A DNA stretch of 64,000 nt from Mucidula mucida (Eukaryota > Basidiomycota > Agaricomycetes > Agaricales > Physalacriaceae), in contig JADNYV010000128.1 of NCBI GenBank assembly GCA_015501055.1, forward strand, positions 43,003 through 107,002. Reading direction: 5' to 3'. The notes beneath the pieces are model-generated. The model was not told the origin of the DNA and did no database searches. It worked only from the letters and a program-made list of their open reading frames with translations. Numbering within the stretch: position 1 is the first letter of the stretch; every line of letters starts with the position of its first letter. A program made the position numbers and the translations under genes. Of this stretch, positions 1-11,427 are shown in pieces.

Positions 1-475
1 GCACCGGACCTGGAGCTCATAGAACGTTTTTTGGCTTGGATCCCAACATGATCGCTGACTGAAGTCGTTGCGCCGATATATATATGAACCTAGCCTTGAC
101 GCCTTGGTCTGTTGGGCGAGTCGCTCGGAGTCCTCTCGGAACGGACAACCAACGATGATCATAGCCTCACAGTTCGGAAAGAACGGCGCATATCCTCTCG
201 ACTGAGACCTTAGTTTGGGCTCGGCGCAGAGGTAGCCTCGGATAAGACAAGAAAGCCCATGGTGTGTTTGCCAGACGCATTATATTCGAAATCTGGCTAA
301 ACGAGCAGTTCAGTGATATACGTCCTCCTCGCAGATGCAGGAACAGCAGCTGTCCTGGCGCGCGCTGCTGAATGAGTGGAAGGTCGGTTCCTGAAATAGA
401 TGAACGACAGACAGAGTGCGCGACCGACGGTGATCCAAAATCCACAGTCCTTGAAAGATATGGATCTTCTGGGCT
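1..475. other. No gene recognised
   Basis: Several overlapping short frames exist on the minus strand but none has recognisable domains or consistent splice signals. I see no RNA gene or repeat here. Confidence 0.3.
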
Positions 476-1066
476 TTAGGTCAATGAATGTTTCGTATTT
501 CCGCCAAGGACTGCAAGCGTGGAGCATAAGCCATACTGTGGCGTCCAGACGAGAGGCCACGGCCACGGCCAACGAAAATATCCCATGGACGTAAGGCAAT
601 TCGACTCCCCGGATCGCCAAAACATACTACGAAAATTATGTGCATTGAGCGAAGAGGCGCCGCTGGAATCCTTGACATGCACGACGTAGACATCAAATCC
701 TTCGAACGCACCAGGGAGGCGGAATGCGTCCAGAAACACCCCGTACGCAGCTTCAGTCCAAAGCGTATTCTGTGTGAAGCCCTCGATCCTCTCGACAACG
801 CCAACGCCTAGTTCTAACAGGACTTGAGCCTTGCCTTGGTTGGTGTCAGGAGATCCAAGCCCCAACGACACACCAAATTTGCCTCTTTGAAGACATACAT
901 CGACGTAGGTCTCCTCGTCGTGGTCATGTAGGAAAAAAATGCCGTGTCGAGACTCGATAACAGGTAGGAAAAGAGATGCATTCAGAGTTTGTACCCTGAC
1001 GGACGGACCGATTGTTTTCAGATTGTCAATGTTTGTAAACTCCTTTCCAAAACAAGTACACTGCCG
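476..1066 (-). CDS. Unidentified open frame, divergent from the aldo-keto reductase
   Basis: A 196-codon frame is open on the minus strand from about 1066 to a stop at 476. Its composition looks coding in the middle: it contains FFLHDHDEETYVDVC, then a GVSLGLGSPDTNQG stretch and an AFEGFDVYVVHVKDSSG stretch. There is no ATG at its head. An in-frame ATG at 1090 is followed after seven codons by a TGA at 1067-1069. The last 50 codons (W- and P-rich) look less like protein and may be past a missed intron. I do not recognise a family. It may be a gene remnant, a gene with an unresolved first exon, or chance. It would share a short upstream region with the aldo-keto reductase that starts at 1211 on the other strand. 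Confidence 0.25.
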   Translation of the reverse strand, partial: RQCTCFGKEFTNIDNLKTIGPSVRVQTLNASLFLPVIESRHGIFFLHDHDEETYVDVCLQRGKFGVSLGLGSPDTNQGKAQVLLELGVGVVERIEGFTQNTLWTEAAYGVFLDAFRLPGAFEGFDVYVVHVKDSSGASSLNAHNFRSMFWRSGESNCLTSMGYFRWPWPWPLVWTPQYGLCSTLAVLGGNTKHSLT

Positions 1067-1160
1067 TCAAGACTGCCTCTCTGCGCTCATCTCCGCGGCG
1101 TATATGCTCGCATATCCTGCATTTACCGTGTTACTTTTCGCTAAACCCAGTGACTTGTGG

Positions 1161-1168
1161 TATAAAAG
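1161..1168 (+). promoter_or_regulatory. TATA box of the aldo-keto reductase
   Basis: TATAAAAG lies 43 bases before the ATG at 1211, a plausible core promoter distance for a fungal gene with a short leader. Confidence 0.5.
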
Positions 1169-1210
1169 GCGTCTGTCGCCTCAAATGGGGTGTCTGTCTT
1201 GACTCCCATC

Positions 1211-2941
1211 ATGTCGTCTATTAACAAGAAAATCCCTTACGGTGAGTTTGTCTTCCTCTTCCACCTCACGCAGACCTCAAACCGTCCGTCAATAGTCAAA
1301 CTCGGAAATTCCGGATTGAAAGTATCACAGATCATCTTGGGTTGCGCCATCTATGGCACGCCCGAATGGTACGATTGGGTCAAGGGAGAAGAAGAATCGA
1401 TGAAGGACATCAAAGCAGCGTTTGTTGGCGAGCTGCTACTTACACGCTATAGTTATCTAACAAGCTGCAAGTTACGACTTAGGGATCAATACGTTTGATA
1501 CCGCGGATGTAGGTCTGCTTTTTCCAAGCTGTTTCTAGCACTTTCACGAAATACTGACTGATTCCACGAACAGACCTATTCCAACGGACTGTCGGAGGTC
1601 GTCGTTGGCAAAGCTATACGGGCCTATAACTTACCTCGCGACGGCATCGTCATTATGACGAAGGTACATATTCTACGAGTGACGCGTCCTCGCGAAGTTG
1701 ACAATGATTTAGGTCCTGAATCCTATCAGTCGCGATATGAATGTTCATTTGCATGGTAGTCTAAGGGCGCAAGCTGATGAACTAGGCTACGTTAACCAGC
1801 ACGGCCTTCACCGAAAAGTTTGTTATCTGATTGGTACCCTTGCTCTAACTCCTCATATTTTATACATAGCATATATTCGACGCTATCAAAGGCAGTCTCG
1901 AACGTCTTCAATTGGACTATGTTGACGTCTTTCAATGTCATGGATTTGACGATGATACTCCAATCGCAGAAACGGTAAGTGTTCTTGGTGCGTTAGGTGT
2001 TGGGTTCTTGAACTGTCGTAGATGCAAGCTCTACATGAGGTTGTACAGCTAGGCTATGCTCGCCATATCGGCATGTCGACTTGTCGTGCCTGGCAAGTTC
2101 GTCACAGTCTATATTATGGGAAACCTCGCGGTACTAATGACGCCCGCATCTCGCAGTTCATGCCATGCAAAGTAGCTACTACACTCTATTTTTTGAGTAG
2201 TGTATGACTGATTTATGTCTAGGTTATGCTATCAGCAACAACCTCACTCCCTTCATCATCATGCAAAATAACTACAACCTGCTCTATCGCGAAGACGAAC
2301 ACGAGATGATGCCTACATTGAAGGTTTGTCGACACCAATATGAATTCAGCACTAGCGATGGTCTCTAACAGACATCCAGTACCTCGGCGTGTCAGCGATT
2401 CCATGGTCTACATTGGCTAGAGGTGCACTGATTACGACTCTCGAGGACCAGGAAGCACAACCGGATGACAGGTGACCTTCTTTTCGACGGCCTGTTCCAG
2501 ACCCTGATAGTATGGTAGGATTCCAGGGGGTAGGAAGCAGTGGCACGGTAAAATCATACAACGGTATACTTGCAATTCATCTATCCAGAGTCCCGGATTG
2601 AGCAGCCCCGCAGCGTGGAAGAATTGGCAAAGAAAAGAGATATAAGCATTGCCCAGGTTGCCATTGCGTGGTCCATCAGTCGCCCAGGTAGGACTATACC
2701 CTGCTAACATAGAACGTGGACTGATAGTCATAGGTGTGACCGCGCTGATAATTAGTCCTCCGTCGTCTGCGCATCTAGCTGTTGCGTGTGGTAAGCTGTT
2801 CGACTTAGACCAATGTGCAGGACTAATCACAAATCCTCAGCTGCGTTACATGAGACGCTTTCCGAGGCTGAAGTTCATTATCTTGACGAATTATATCAAC
2901 CCCAGAGACCGATAACGAATCGGTTCCCTCAGCAGTATTGA
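1211..2941 (+). CDS. Aldo-keto reductase (aryl-alcohol dehydrogenase-like)
   Basis: NADPH-dependent oxidoreductase of the aldo/keto reductase superfamily, roughly 340 residues, probably cytosolic. Joined exons give an N-terminal KLGNSGLKVSQIILG strand, then NTFDTADTYSNG with the catalytic Asp and Tyr, the catalytic Lys in IVIMTK, and the catalytic His in DVFQCHGFD. Later come IPWSTLARG and an ELAKKRDISIAQVAIAW helix, with a C-terminal EAEVHYLDELYQPQRPI tail. About ten short introns interrupt it; the first is at 1242 (GTGAGT). The frame is recovered across nearly all of them, but the junctions near 2470-2590 and 2760-2840 are unresolved. The start at 1211 is chosen because it gives the short family N terminus and follows a TATA box. 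The substrate is not readable from sequence. It sits next to two short-chain dehydrogenases. Confidence 0.85.
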
Positions 2942-3256
2942 AGCATCGGGCAAGCAGCATCCTACGGAGGTGAGACCGGAAAATAATCAATTCTCTTTAC
3001 CCACGGGCCACGGCTTCTTTCTTGTGTAATAATTCTTTGTCTTCACCATGATCATCATCCTTCTCGATCAGAGCGCTGGCTGTTGAGTCGTTTCAACTGT
3101 ATTATAAACGCGGTGATGCTGGCATGAGAACTGCTACTGCCCGAACGCTCAGGTCGGACTCGGGCGGGCGCAGTTCTGTGTGACGTGAATTCGGATTCCC
3201 AGAGAATACTTATACTCATAGGCGAGAAACTTACAGATACTCGAGTAGTGCTCTTG

Positions 3257-4419
3257 ATGTCGACGCCGCGGAAGTCTGTTCTGATTACTGGGTAAGCCTC
3301 CACCCATTCAATGACATCATTTCCGTCGAGTCCTGAAGCTCTGCTCTAACAGATGTCGTAAAGGAGGCATTGGTGGAGCTATGGCGCGCGAATTCCATTC
3401 CAAGGGTACATCGACTCGGATCCAAGTTCGTTTATCTTACTATTACTCACATCGCGACATGTAGGCGTCCGCGTCTTTGCGACAGCGCGTTCTGCTTCTC
3501 AGTTAATCGACCTAGAAGCTCTAGGCATCGAGACCTTCTCGCTTGATATTACTTCAAGGTCTCAAATATGCAGCGGAGATCTCGACGTGAACAGGCGGCA
3601 CACTTGACATTCTGGTGAATAACGCAGGTCGCTTGAGCAACGGAGCCGCACTGGATGAATCCGACGAAGATATGCTTCTCATGTTCGAAAAGAATCTGTT
3701 TTCCGTTATACGGATGGTTAATGCGTTTTCGGAACTACTCATCAAGGCCAAATGGACGGTCGTGAATATTGGGTCTGTCACGGCCTTTGTGCCGCTTGCG
3801 TTCATTGGTACGCAGGTTTTTCATTGTGTTACTTGTTGACGAACTTGGGACTTTTAGCGAGTTATAATGCCTCCAAGGCTGCGCTACTTCAATACAGTGA
3901 TACGGTGCGCATTGAACTCGCACCTTTTGAGTATGCGCTTTCGCTCCATCGCGAATCCTCGCTTGAACTTCTTTCGTAGTGTCAAAGTCCTGGTCACTTG
4001 GTGTCAGCTCGAATCTCATGAACATTGTACACGAGCTGCCTTCCGATTCATTATATCAGCCTATTGCTGCAGAGTACCGTGCGCGACAGGGAAGCACTCG
4101 AGGTGCTGCTACACCTCACGCAGTATTCGCCCGGGGTCTTGTGCCCCAGATTTTGACGAAGAATCCGCCCAAGTGGGTCTGGAACGTCGTCGACGGTGTG
4201 GATATTGAGTTTCTTCCCGAGGGGACTCATGGTAAGTCGACTCTTTGTCTAGTATCATGTTTTTCAGGTGGTCTGACGCGAGAGTTGTGTATAATCCTGG
4301 ATCGTCAGAGATTGGTTTGGGATGGGGAAGTTGAGGCGGGCTGTCAAAACGGGAAAGACGGAATAAGTGTTGTTGTGTTACTAGGATTTCTTTCAACACA
4401 ATACCTTTCTCCTCTTTAA
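3257..4419 (+). pseudogene. Broken short-chain dehydrogenase, upstream tandem copy
   Basis: Relic of the same SDR gene as the intact copy at 4568. Start MSTPRKSVLITG, the glycine-rich nucleotide loop (TG, CRK, GGIG) split by an intron at 3292, FATARSASQ, the NNAG motif near 3620 and the YNASK active site near 3860 are all still readable. Against the downstream copy it has an 8-base deletion after 3568, shifting the frame. Next comes a TGA where the other copy has CGA (in STRTGGTLD), and then a second frame slip near 4000 where a TGG codon replaces the expected Gly-Gly pair. These lesions would truncate the product before the active site. CGA to TGA is the usual CpG transition. Introns match those of the intact copy, so the pair arose by DNA duplication rather than retroposition. 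Confidence 0.85.
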
Positions 4420-4567
4420 GTAGACGCGCCAGCTGGTGACTGCGCTTTATCTCTAGCATCTCGCCATTACTACTCAGTGAATACAAAGAAGGAACGCTAG
4501 AGACATGCCGTCAACACTGATCGCGTCATGCTTGGTGAGAAATCTTGAAGGTTGTCTAGTGACTCTC

Positions 4568-5687
4568 ATGCCGACGTCGACGTTGCCTAGAAAGTGTGCT
4601 CTAATCACTGGGTGCGTTCCGGAATGCAATGATCATTACTTCGATGCTGATAAACCTTGATTCACCAGCTGTCGCGAAGGAGGTATTGGTGGAGCGCTGG
4701 CGCGCGAATTCCATTCCAACGGTTTGTCCAGAATCACGACTATTTCATCCTCGGCTATAATACAACCGGTAGGCCTTCGCGTTTTCGCGACAGCTCGTTC
4801 TGCTTCGCAGCTTGCCGATCTGGAAGCTCTGGGCATCGAAACGTTCTCTCTGGACGTTACCTCACGGCCTCAAATAGCAGCCCTTGCCGCCGAAATTTCA
4901 ACGCGAACTGGCGGAACCCTTGATATTCTAGTGAACAATGCCGGTCGTGCGAGCAACATACCGGCACTAGACGAGTCGGACGATGATATGCGTTCAGTCT
5001 TCGAAACGAATCTATTTTCTGTTATACGGATGGTCAACGAGTTCTCGGCGCTGCTCATCAAGGCTAAGGGAACGATTGTTAACATTGGGTCTGTCACGGC
5101 GTTTGTGCCACTCACATTCGGAGGTATGTCGCAAGTCGTTCATTCTGGTCGGGAAGGTCACCAAAGAGGATTTCAGCGACCTACAATGCCTCAAAAGCTG
5201 CTTTGCATCAATATAGTGACACCCTACGTATTGAACTAGCGCCTTTTGAGTACGCCCTTTCGACTTATTCCGCACGCTGTCTGATTCCTTACTTAGTGTT
5301 CAGGTCATAGTTATCATCACCGGTGGCGTGAAGTCCAACCTCACGGCTATGAAGCGCAAACTTCCTCCCGATTCCTTGTACCAGCCTATCAACACCGAGT
5401 ACCAAGCACGTCAGGGCATGTCTCGACTCACTGCCATGTCCAATACAGTGTATGCCCGAAGTGTTGTGTCCCAGATCTTGAAGAAAAATCCTCCGAAGTG
5501 GATCTGGAAAGGCACCTCTGCATGGCTAGTTTGGGTGTTGACTTTTCTCCCTAGAGGATTCATGGTGAGTCGCCTGTTCCAGTTCTTCCATTTTACTATA
5601 GTGCTGCACTTGCAGTCCTGGATCTTCAAAGATCGCTTTGGAATTGGAAAGTTGAGGCGGTACGTTAGGATGGGCAAGACAGAATGA
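4568..5687 (+). CDS. Short-chain dehydrogenase/reductase, AYR1-like
   Basis: Six exons (4568-4611, 4669-4721, 4773-5123, 5177-5249, 5297-5564, 5616-5687) join in frame to 286 residues. The Rossmann loop is TGCREGGIGG near residue 15. FATARSASQ follows, then NNAG near residue 90, GSVTAFVP with the catalytic Ser, and YNASK with the catalytic Tyr and Lys. The CREGGIG loop and overall arrangement resemble fungal NADPH-dependent 1-acyldihydroxyacetone-phosphate reductases (Ayr1 type, classical SDR), which act in lipid precursor synthesis at lipid droplets and ER. A hydrophobic WLVWVLTFLP segment near the C terminus would suit membrane association. The exact substrate is an inference. It is the intact member of a tandem pair. 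Confidence 0.85.
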
Positions 5688-5975
5688 GCCTTATCAGAAG
5701 TCAGGATGAGGCCAAGTACTTATAGTCTATGTCATCATTCGCTATTCCGACACATTCGGAATCGCAGCGTATGTGTTGAAGGAATGAGCACGTCATTGAT
5801 GTTACAGGACCCTATGCCATTAAGCATAAGTATTGCACATACGCCACGGAGAGTCTCCCACCGCGAACGACTGTCCAAGGTAATATGGAGAGAGCACCGC
5901 TCCAGATAAACTGGGGCGTACTATGCTATAATTGACGCTGGTCCGAGTCGAGTCTCGACGATCGCTAGAACGTTT
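5688..5975. other. Intergenic, no gene seen
   Basis: Sequence between the dehydrogenase and the MITE. Short frames only; no recognisable product. Positions 5968-5975 (GAACGTTT) are the left target duplication of the MITE. Confidence 0.4.
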
Positions 5976-6293
5976 TAGGGTGGTGAAGTGAACCCTAGGT
6001 TTTGATACACCTTGAGTTTACTGCGGTAAGTAACGGTATTGATACAGTATTAAAACCGTTAAGGGCTAGCAGGTAGGTTTTGATACCGGCACGTGCCGGG
6101 GCGCCAGCGCTCAGAGAGCCTAGGGGTGGCGGGACTAAGGCGGGATGAGGGCGGAGGGGCGCTGCGCTACGTCACGTGCTTGAAGCACGTGCCGGTATCG
6201 AAACCGTTACTAACGGTTTCAAAACCTAAGCCTCCTGGGGGCTGGTATCGATACCGTTAGTAACACCCCCGGGAGGTTTACTGCACCACCTTA
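5976..6293. mobile_element. hAT-like MITE, copy 1 (318 bp)
   Basis: A non-coding 318-bp element with terminal inverted repeats: TAGGGTGGTGAAGT at the left end and the complement of TAAGGTGGTGCAGT at the right. It is flanked by an exact 8-bp duplication, GAACGTTT, at 5968-5975 and 6294-6301. An 8-bp duplication with ends starting TAGGG fits the hAT superfamily. The interior holds repeated ACCGTTACTAACGGT-type and GATACCGGCACGTG-type palindromic pieces and is nearly the reverse complement of 48352-48683. It has no transposase and is presumably moved by a hAT transposase elsewhere. It lies 57 bp 3' of a tRNA-Pro gene. Confidence 0.9.
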
Positions 6294-6350
6294 GAACGTT
6301 TGGCATTACTGTGGCGCTTTTTTTAATATCAGGGACGACAAAAACAAACA

Positions 6351-6430
6351 GGGCCTAACCGGGAATTGAACCCGGGACCTCCTCGATAGACAAGCCCTAA
6401 CAAGGAATCATACTACTAGACCATCAGGCC
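6351..6430 (-). tRNA. tRNA-Pro (AGG) with short intron
   Basis: Cloverleaf read on the minus strand. The acceptor GGCCTGA pairs with TTAGGCC (one G-T pair), the D arm is GGTCTAGTAGTATGATT, the anticodon stem is CCTTG/CGAGG, and the T arm is CCGGG TTCAATT CCCGG. The loop reads TT-AGG-G followed by an intron of about 9 nt, giving anticodon AGG after splicing. T-rich stretches follow the 3' end. CCA is not encoded, as usual in eukaryotes. Confidence 0.9.
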
Positions 6431-6584
6431 GATGACGTATGTCTCATCCTCAAAATCTGACTCTGAGTCTTTCTTCTAACACATCTAATCATCTGTTCAC
6501 AATGATTCGGAGCCGCGCATGTATATACCACCATGACAGCGAATCTGATGTAAAGGGGAATCTCATTGTCTCGTTTGGACGACC

Positions 6585-9477
6585 ATGACCCCGACGTTCT
6601 GGGGCATCTGCTATCACCATGAACATCATATGAATGTCGTCTCCCTCCCTCTTCTCCATGTCTCTGCCGTGGCCACTATCAAGGAATTAGACGCGCAAGT
6701 CAAGCTAACCCAGAGATTTCTCAATGATGCTACCATTCCCATCGAAGCGGTTTATTCATTTCCTGTGCCTGCTCGTGCCGCAGTATGCGGATTCACCATG
6801 GTAAAGCAAGACGGAACCAGAGTCTCCAGCATCGTTCAAGGAAGAGCAGAGGCCCGAGAAACCTACGATACGGCATTAGCCGAGGGTAAGACTGCATCCT
6901 TAGCCGTTCAGCAAACATCAGACGGTAAGGTGTTCTACTTTAATCATCTTAACCTTCTCTCAATGATTGGATTTCAGTATTCCAGGTGTCCGTCGGCAAT
7001 CTTGTACCTAATGAGGAAATCCAAATTGAGCTCGTCTATGCGACGGAGCTCACAGAGGACGAAGACAACGATTCTATTCGTTTACATCTTCCAGCGCACA
7101 TTGGGTGTCGCTATGGCGAGGCGCCATCGCCCATGATACAGAACAATTCTTCGTTTATCACCGTCAGCGTCTCGGTAGAAACTGTCTCATCCATTAGGAA
7201 AATTGGCTCACCGTCGCATTCTATCTCAACGGAGCTCGGTCCAGATCCTTCACTTCCTGGTGCACAAGATCTTCCTTTCTCCAATTATGCACGGGTTTCT
7301 TTGGCTTCGGACGGTCCATTCCAGAAGGACTTCATCCTTACTATCCAGTCAGCCGGTCTTGATGCACCTCGCTGTGTAGCCGAACTTCATCCAGAGCACG
7401 ACACCGTGGGTTTAGCGCTGACTCTCGTCCCGCGCTTCAACCTCCCCGAACCTGACAGCCACGAGTTTGTCTTCCTGGTCGACCGTAGTGGATCTATGCA
7501 AGGTGCTCGTATCGCTGCTGCTCGCAAAGCCCTTGTGATCATGCTCCGCTCACTTCCTCACAAAAACACTGCGTTCCAGATTGCGTCCTTTGGTAACAGA
7601 ACCTCGATGTTATGGGAGCAGGGCAGCAGAATATACGACCAAGAGACTCTTGATGAAGCCACGCAGCATGTGGACAGCATGCGGGCAGATTACGGCGGAA
7701 CACAGATCGGAAATGCGCTCTCGACGTGCTTTGAGAAGCGCAAGACGGATCGTCCGACCAGTGTCATAGTGTTGACCGACGGCGACGCATGGGACAATGA
7801 GGGCGTATTCCAGACTGTAAAGAATGCAGTGGCTGCCGCCTCTGGTAACTCATACTTACGCGTGTTCTGCTTGGGTATCGGCAATTCTGCTTCAACAGCA
7901 ATGTGCGAGGGCATTGGACGAGCTGGAAATGGGGCGAGCATAATGGTGGGAGAAGAAGAAGCAAGTATCACTGGTAAGATTGCCCGACTCCTCAAGAGCG
8001 CGAGGACGCCTCTTCTTTCCCACGTCAATGTTGATTGGGGTCGGGCCACCTTGGGAAATCCAAAGGATATCGAGGACGACTTCGAGATGATTGAAGAGCC
8101 AGAGAAAGTGGGCGCAGAGAATAATAATGCGCATCAGAAGTTGAATATTTTTGACGAAAATGCAGACGCTGTTCACATGGAGTCCACACCGGCTCCGCCG
8201 CCACTACCTGTTACTTTGTTTCCTCCTCCCGACATCCAACAAAGTCCCCTCAAGCTCCAAACTCTGGTACCTGGATTCCGACTGAATGTCTACGCTATCT
8301 TGCAAGGTTGGTCGATGTTAATTTCTTTTGCGATGATTTTTAATAATGACGTCCTGCAGACAAGAACACTATACCCAAGACGGTCACCATTCGTGGAACG
8401 ACACAAGACGGTGCTGAGATTGAACTGCCTGTGCCTGTGACCCTCAGCAGTCTTCCAAATGATGCTAGTGGGGCATCTCCTCCCATTCATGTCCTCGCTG
8501 CCCGGAAAATCATCCAGGAGTTTGAAGATGGTAGCTACGATGACCTAATGAGGGCTTCCCACCCCGATATCGAAAAAAAAGAGGTTCTGAACGCGCACAT
8601 CGTCCGACTTGGGAAGACGTACTCCATTGGGTCGTCCCAGACGTCCTTCGTGGCTGTGGATGATAAACCCTCCGTGCCGCCCTCTCAGCGCCCTTCACAT
8701 GGTACGGTACTCAAGAAGACACAAGCGGGAATGTACAGTAGAGGCAGAGGTGGAGGAATAGGCAGAGGTGGAGGAATAGGCAGAGCTGGAGGTGGAGGTA
8801 TAGGCAGGGGTGGAAGTGGAGGTATAGGCAGGGGTGGAAATGGAGGTATAGGCAGAGGCGGAGGAATAGGCAGAGGTGGAATGCCCTCTTCCAATACTAG
8901 AATGGCTCCGGCAGCCCCATCGTTCTCTAGCCGTGCCTTCCCTCAAGGGACGGACTATACCGTCACACTTGGTTCGATGATGCCCCCAGCTGAAGGCGTG
9001 CAGCCTGAAGGACGAGGAGGAGGCGTACCTCCTACCGGCGCTCTAAAACGGGACTTTTCCAAGTACGATTATGGCGCTGTCGGTTCGTTGGTGATGACCA
9101 AGGACAGATTACACGCAAGCAATAGTATATCGCAGGAGGCATCGATCAACCCACCTCAGACGCCTTTGGATATACTGGAAGCACTTGCTCGTATGCAGTC
9201 GTTCTCCGGTAGCTTCTCGATGAAGGTGCTTCCAGTTCTGAAGGATGGATTGACAGAGGATCAAGCGAAGGCTGCGTTTCCTAATGACACAAAGGACGAT
9301 ATCGTCGCGACGGTTCTAGCCGTGGCGTTTATGTTCGTTCGGCTGTCAAGCCACGGAACAAACGACAAGTTGGCATGGGAAGGCATATGCGATAAGGCTC
9401 GGGAGTATCTCAAAACGGAGTTAGGTGGCGTTGAAGAGGTTGATGAAATAGTGAAGAAGGCTGCTGTTGTCTTGTAA
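6585..9477 (+). CDS. VIT and von Willebrand factor A domain protein
   Basis: Three exons (6585-6924, 6978-8306, 8360-9477) join in frame to 928 residues. The N-terminal 150 residues form a VIT domain (KLTQRFLNDATIPIEAVYSF, then ARETYDTALAEGKTASL), as in inter-alpha-trypsin inhibitor heavy chains. A VWA domain follows, with the metal-binding MIDAS motif DRSGSMQ near residue 281 and an IVLTDGD strand. The C-terminal third has a Gly/Arg/Ile-rich tract at 8741-8880, then a helical domain typical of fungal VIT-VWA proteins (IVATVLAVAFMFVRL). VWA domains mediate metal-dependent protein binding; the fungal paralogues have no well-defined role. There is no signal peptide, so it is probably cytosolic. 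Both introns are 53 nt. An upstream ATG within the exon is possible, but none gives a better VIT start. Confidence 0.9.
8741..8880 (+). repeat. Coding minisatellite, GGIGR repeats
   Basis: Short direct repeats of about 15-33 bases (variants of GGAATAGGCAGAGGTGGA) encode a run of GRGGGIGR-type units in the VIT/VWA protein. The tract is Gly/Arg-rich and likely disordered, and its length is expected to vary between strains. Confidence 0.85.
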
Positions 9478-9610
9478 ATCATTATAAATATGTATAAGTT
9501 GTATGTAACGCAATAAGCAGGCGAAGAAAGTAGAGAAATTGGCGATGGTCGATAGAGCGAAGCCGATTTCGAGTAGATCACGTGTCAAAAACTCGTTTCC
9601 TCCTTCCGCC

Positions 9611-11021
9611 ATGTCGACTGTAGGCCTTTCAGATATTCCCTACGACGTGTTGGTCCTCTTCTTCACACATCTTGAAGGAAATCGACACGCGCTGTATGCA
9701 TCTTGCCTGGCTAGTCGCGGCCTCCGTGAAGCGGCACAAGAGAGTCTATATCGACATGTGCAGTTAGATTATTACGCGAAAGTGCGGTACATCATCAATA
9801 TATTGCGGCTCAACTGACATGCATATAGAAATCATATAGTGCGTTAGAGACTCTACAGCGACGACCTCATCTACGGTCATATGTCCGATCAATAGATCTT
9901 GTTTGTACGTGCCATTCACCCCTTGTAGACGATCAACCAACGAGTATCTAGTGCATGTTTACCGGCCTCACGCGACATTTGGGCTCTCATCGGTTGCTAT
10001 TCTGTCATCACTCCCGGGGCTTCAATCATTTACTTTGCGTTTCTACAAACGACACCAGCGAACTCACATTCCATTTTTCTTCCCCACTGTTCTCTGGAAA
10101 GAGGTGGTTCCTCATCTTCAGGCGTACACGACTCTGAGGTCCCTCCATATTCTCTTTCGGGTTGCTGAAGAGGACATTCCGGAAATCAAGAAGATTCCCT
10201 CGATCCGGAGTCTGACATTGGGTTCACCCTCTGTTTCTTTCCTCGACGGATATCAAGAGCAATTAGCGTCCTGGACGTCACTTCAAATTCCGGACTCGTC
10301 TTCCTTGCATCATGCCAGTTTCCCCCTTGCTCCTTCCCTCACGAGGCTGGACATCGGGCCTGGACACTGCCTTAACCGGGATGATCTCTTCTGCCTTCTC
10401 ACGCGCACCCCCGCCTTACGTGTCCTGAATGTTTTCTATGACAACTTTGCGTCGTACGCCGCCCTCCCCTCCGACACCCCCATACCCTCTCTTCACCTTG
10501 AGTATCTTATTGTACGTCACCAGGGCGTCGCTTCGCGTCCCACATACAATGATCTCTTCAAATGGATCCGATTTATTGCTCCTCCAAGCCTCGGTGAACT
10601 TCGTGTCTTGGGGATCATCGCAGATGACGAACGTAGCTGTCCACCAAGCTGGACCGTACCACTAGTGGAGTATATCAGAGCACAGCAGAATCTCAAGGTT
10701 GTGTGTACTCCTACGATTGGATTCAAGCAGAGTGACTTTGATCTGGTGGTGCGGATGCCGTCGATTCGAATCTTAGCACTGGCCTACGATGTGAGTGGTT
10801 CGTTGTGCTTCTTTTATTTTCTTCGTTCTGATACCTTCTACATAAAGCACATGCACTACTGCATACCGAAGGGCACTTTGGACGCGTTATACGTTCACTC
10901 GTCTTCTATTCATCCACGAATCACCGCAGAAGTGGGTCTGGTAAGACATATACTCGACGGGACAAGTGGATGTGGAGGATTATGTGTATGTTACAGATAT
11001 TGTCATCACGTTCAATCCTGA
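9611..11021 (+). CDS. F-box-like protein with leucine-rich C-terminal region
   Basis: The first exon (9611-9781) encodes an F-box-like N terminus: LSDIPYDVLVLFFTHLEGNR, then a RGLREAAQESLYRHVQL helix. A second exon (about 9831-9904, SYSALETLQRRPHLRSYVRSIDL) and a long third exon follow, with leucine-rich strands such as LGSPSVSFLD and HLEYLIV. This is the layout of the expanded F-box families of mushrooms, which recruit targets to SCF ubiquitin ligases. The join between exons 2 and 3 near 9905-9930 does not resolve cleanly. The 3' end after about 10790 is uncertain because several introns may follow the LALAYD segment. The target cannot be inferred. Confidence 0.55.
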
Positions 11022-11427
11022 TTTCCTGGTAGACCGTGTGGACCGCAGATGCACGAGACGTCCAAGATCCTCTGGAAGTCGAACTTCTGCTTTCTGATTA
11101 GCAGCATGCACCGCATGTCCGTTCTTCGTCAAGGCATCACTACTACTTATTCATGTGGCCAGTCCGTTTCGCTCGCCGTTCCTCGTACGAAGTCGAACCA
11201 AATATAACTCATCTTGTCTTCTCGTTTGGTATAATGGCAGGTTCTGGGCTTTTGGTCTTCAGCTGTACTCGACATTTTTCTTGGGTCCGTTGTGAATGAT
11301 GTCGTGCCTTCCCCATAATATATTGCAGTGTCACCAGCGCAATAGATCGGCGTCTATAAATCACCTTCTCCCGCCCGTGCTGATGGTGAAGCTTTGAAGG
11401 CTGAAAGGAATGGAGGTCGGCGAGCTG
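11022..11427. other. 3' flank of the F-box-like gene and left flank of the retroelement
   Basis: No gene recognised. Possible last exon(s) of the preceding gene up to about 11100. The retroelement boundary is at 11427/11428. Confidence 0.3.

Noticed and set aside
5976..6430. tRNA-derived SINE (tRNA head plus body)
   Set aside because: The body has its own inverted ends and an 8-bp target duplication that excludes the tRNA, so the tRNA and MITE are separate units.
8685..8946. Minus-strand proline-rich frame across the Gly-rich repeat
   Set aside because: Antisense of the GGIGR minisatellite in the VIT/VWA gene.
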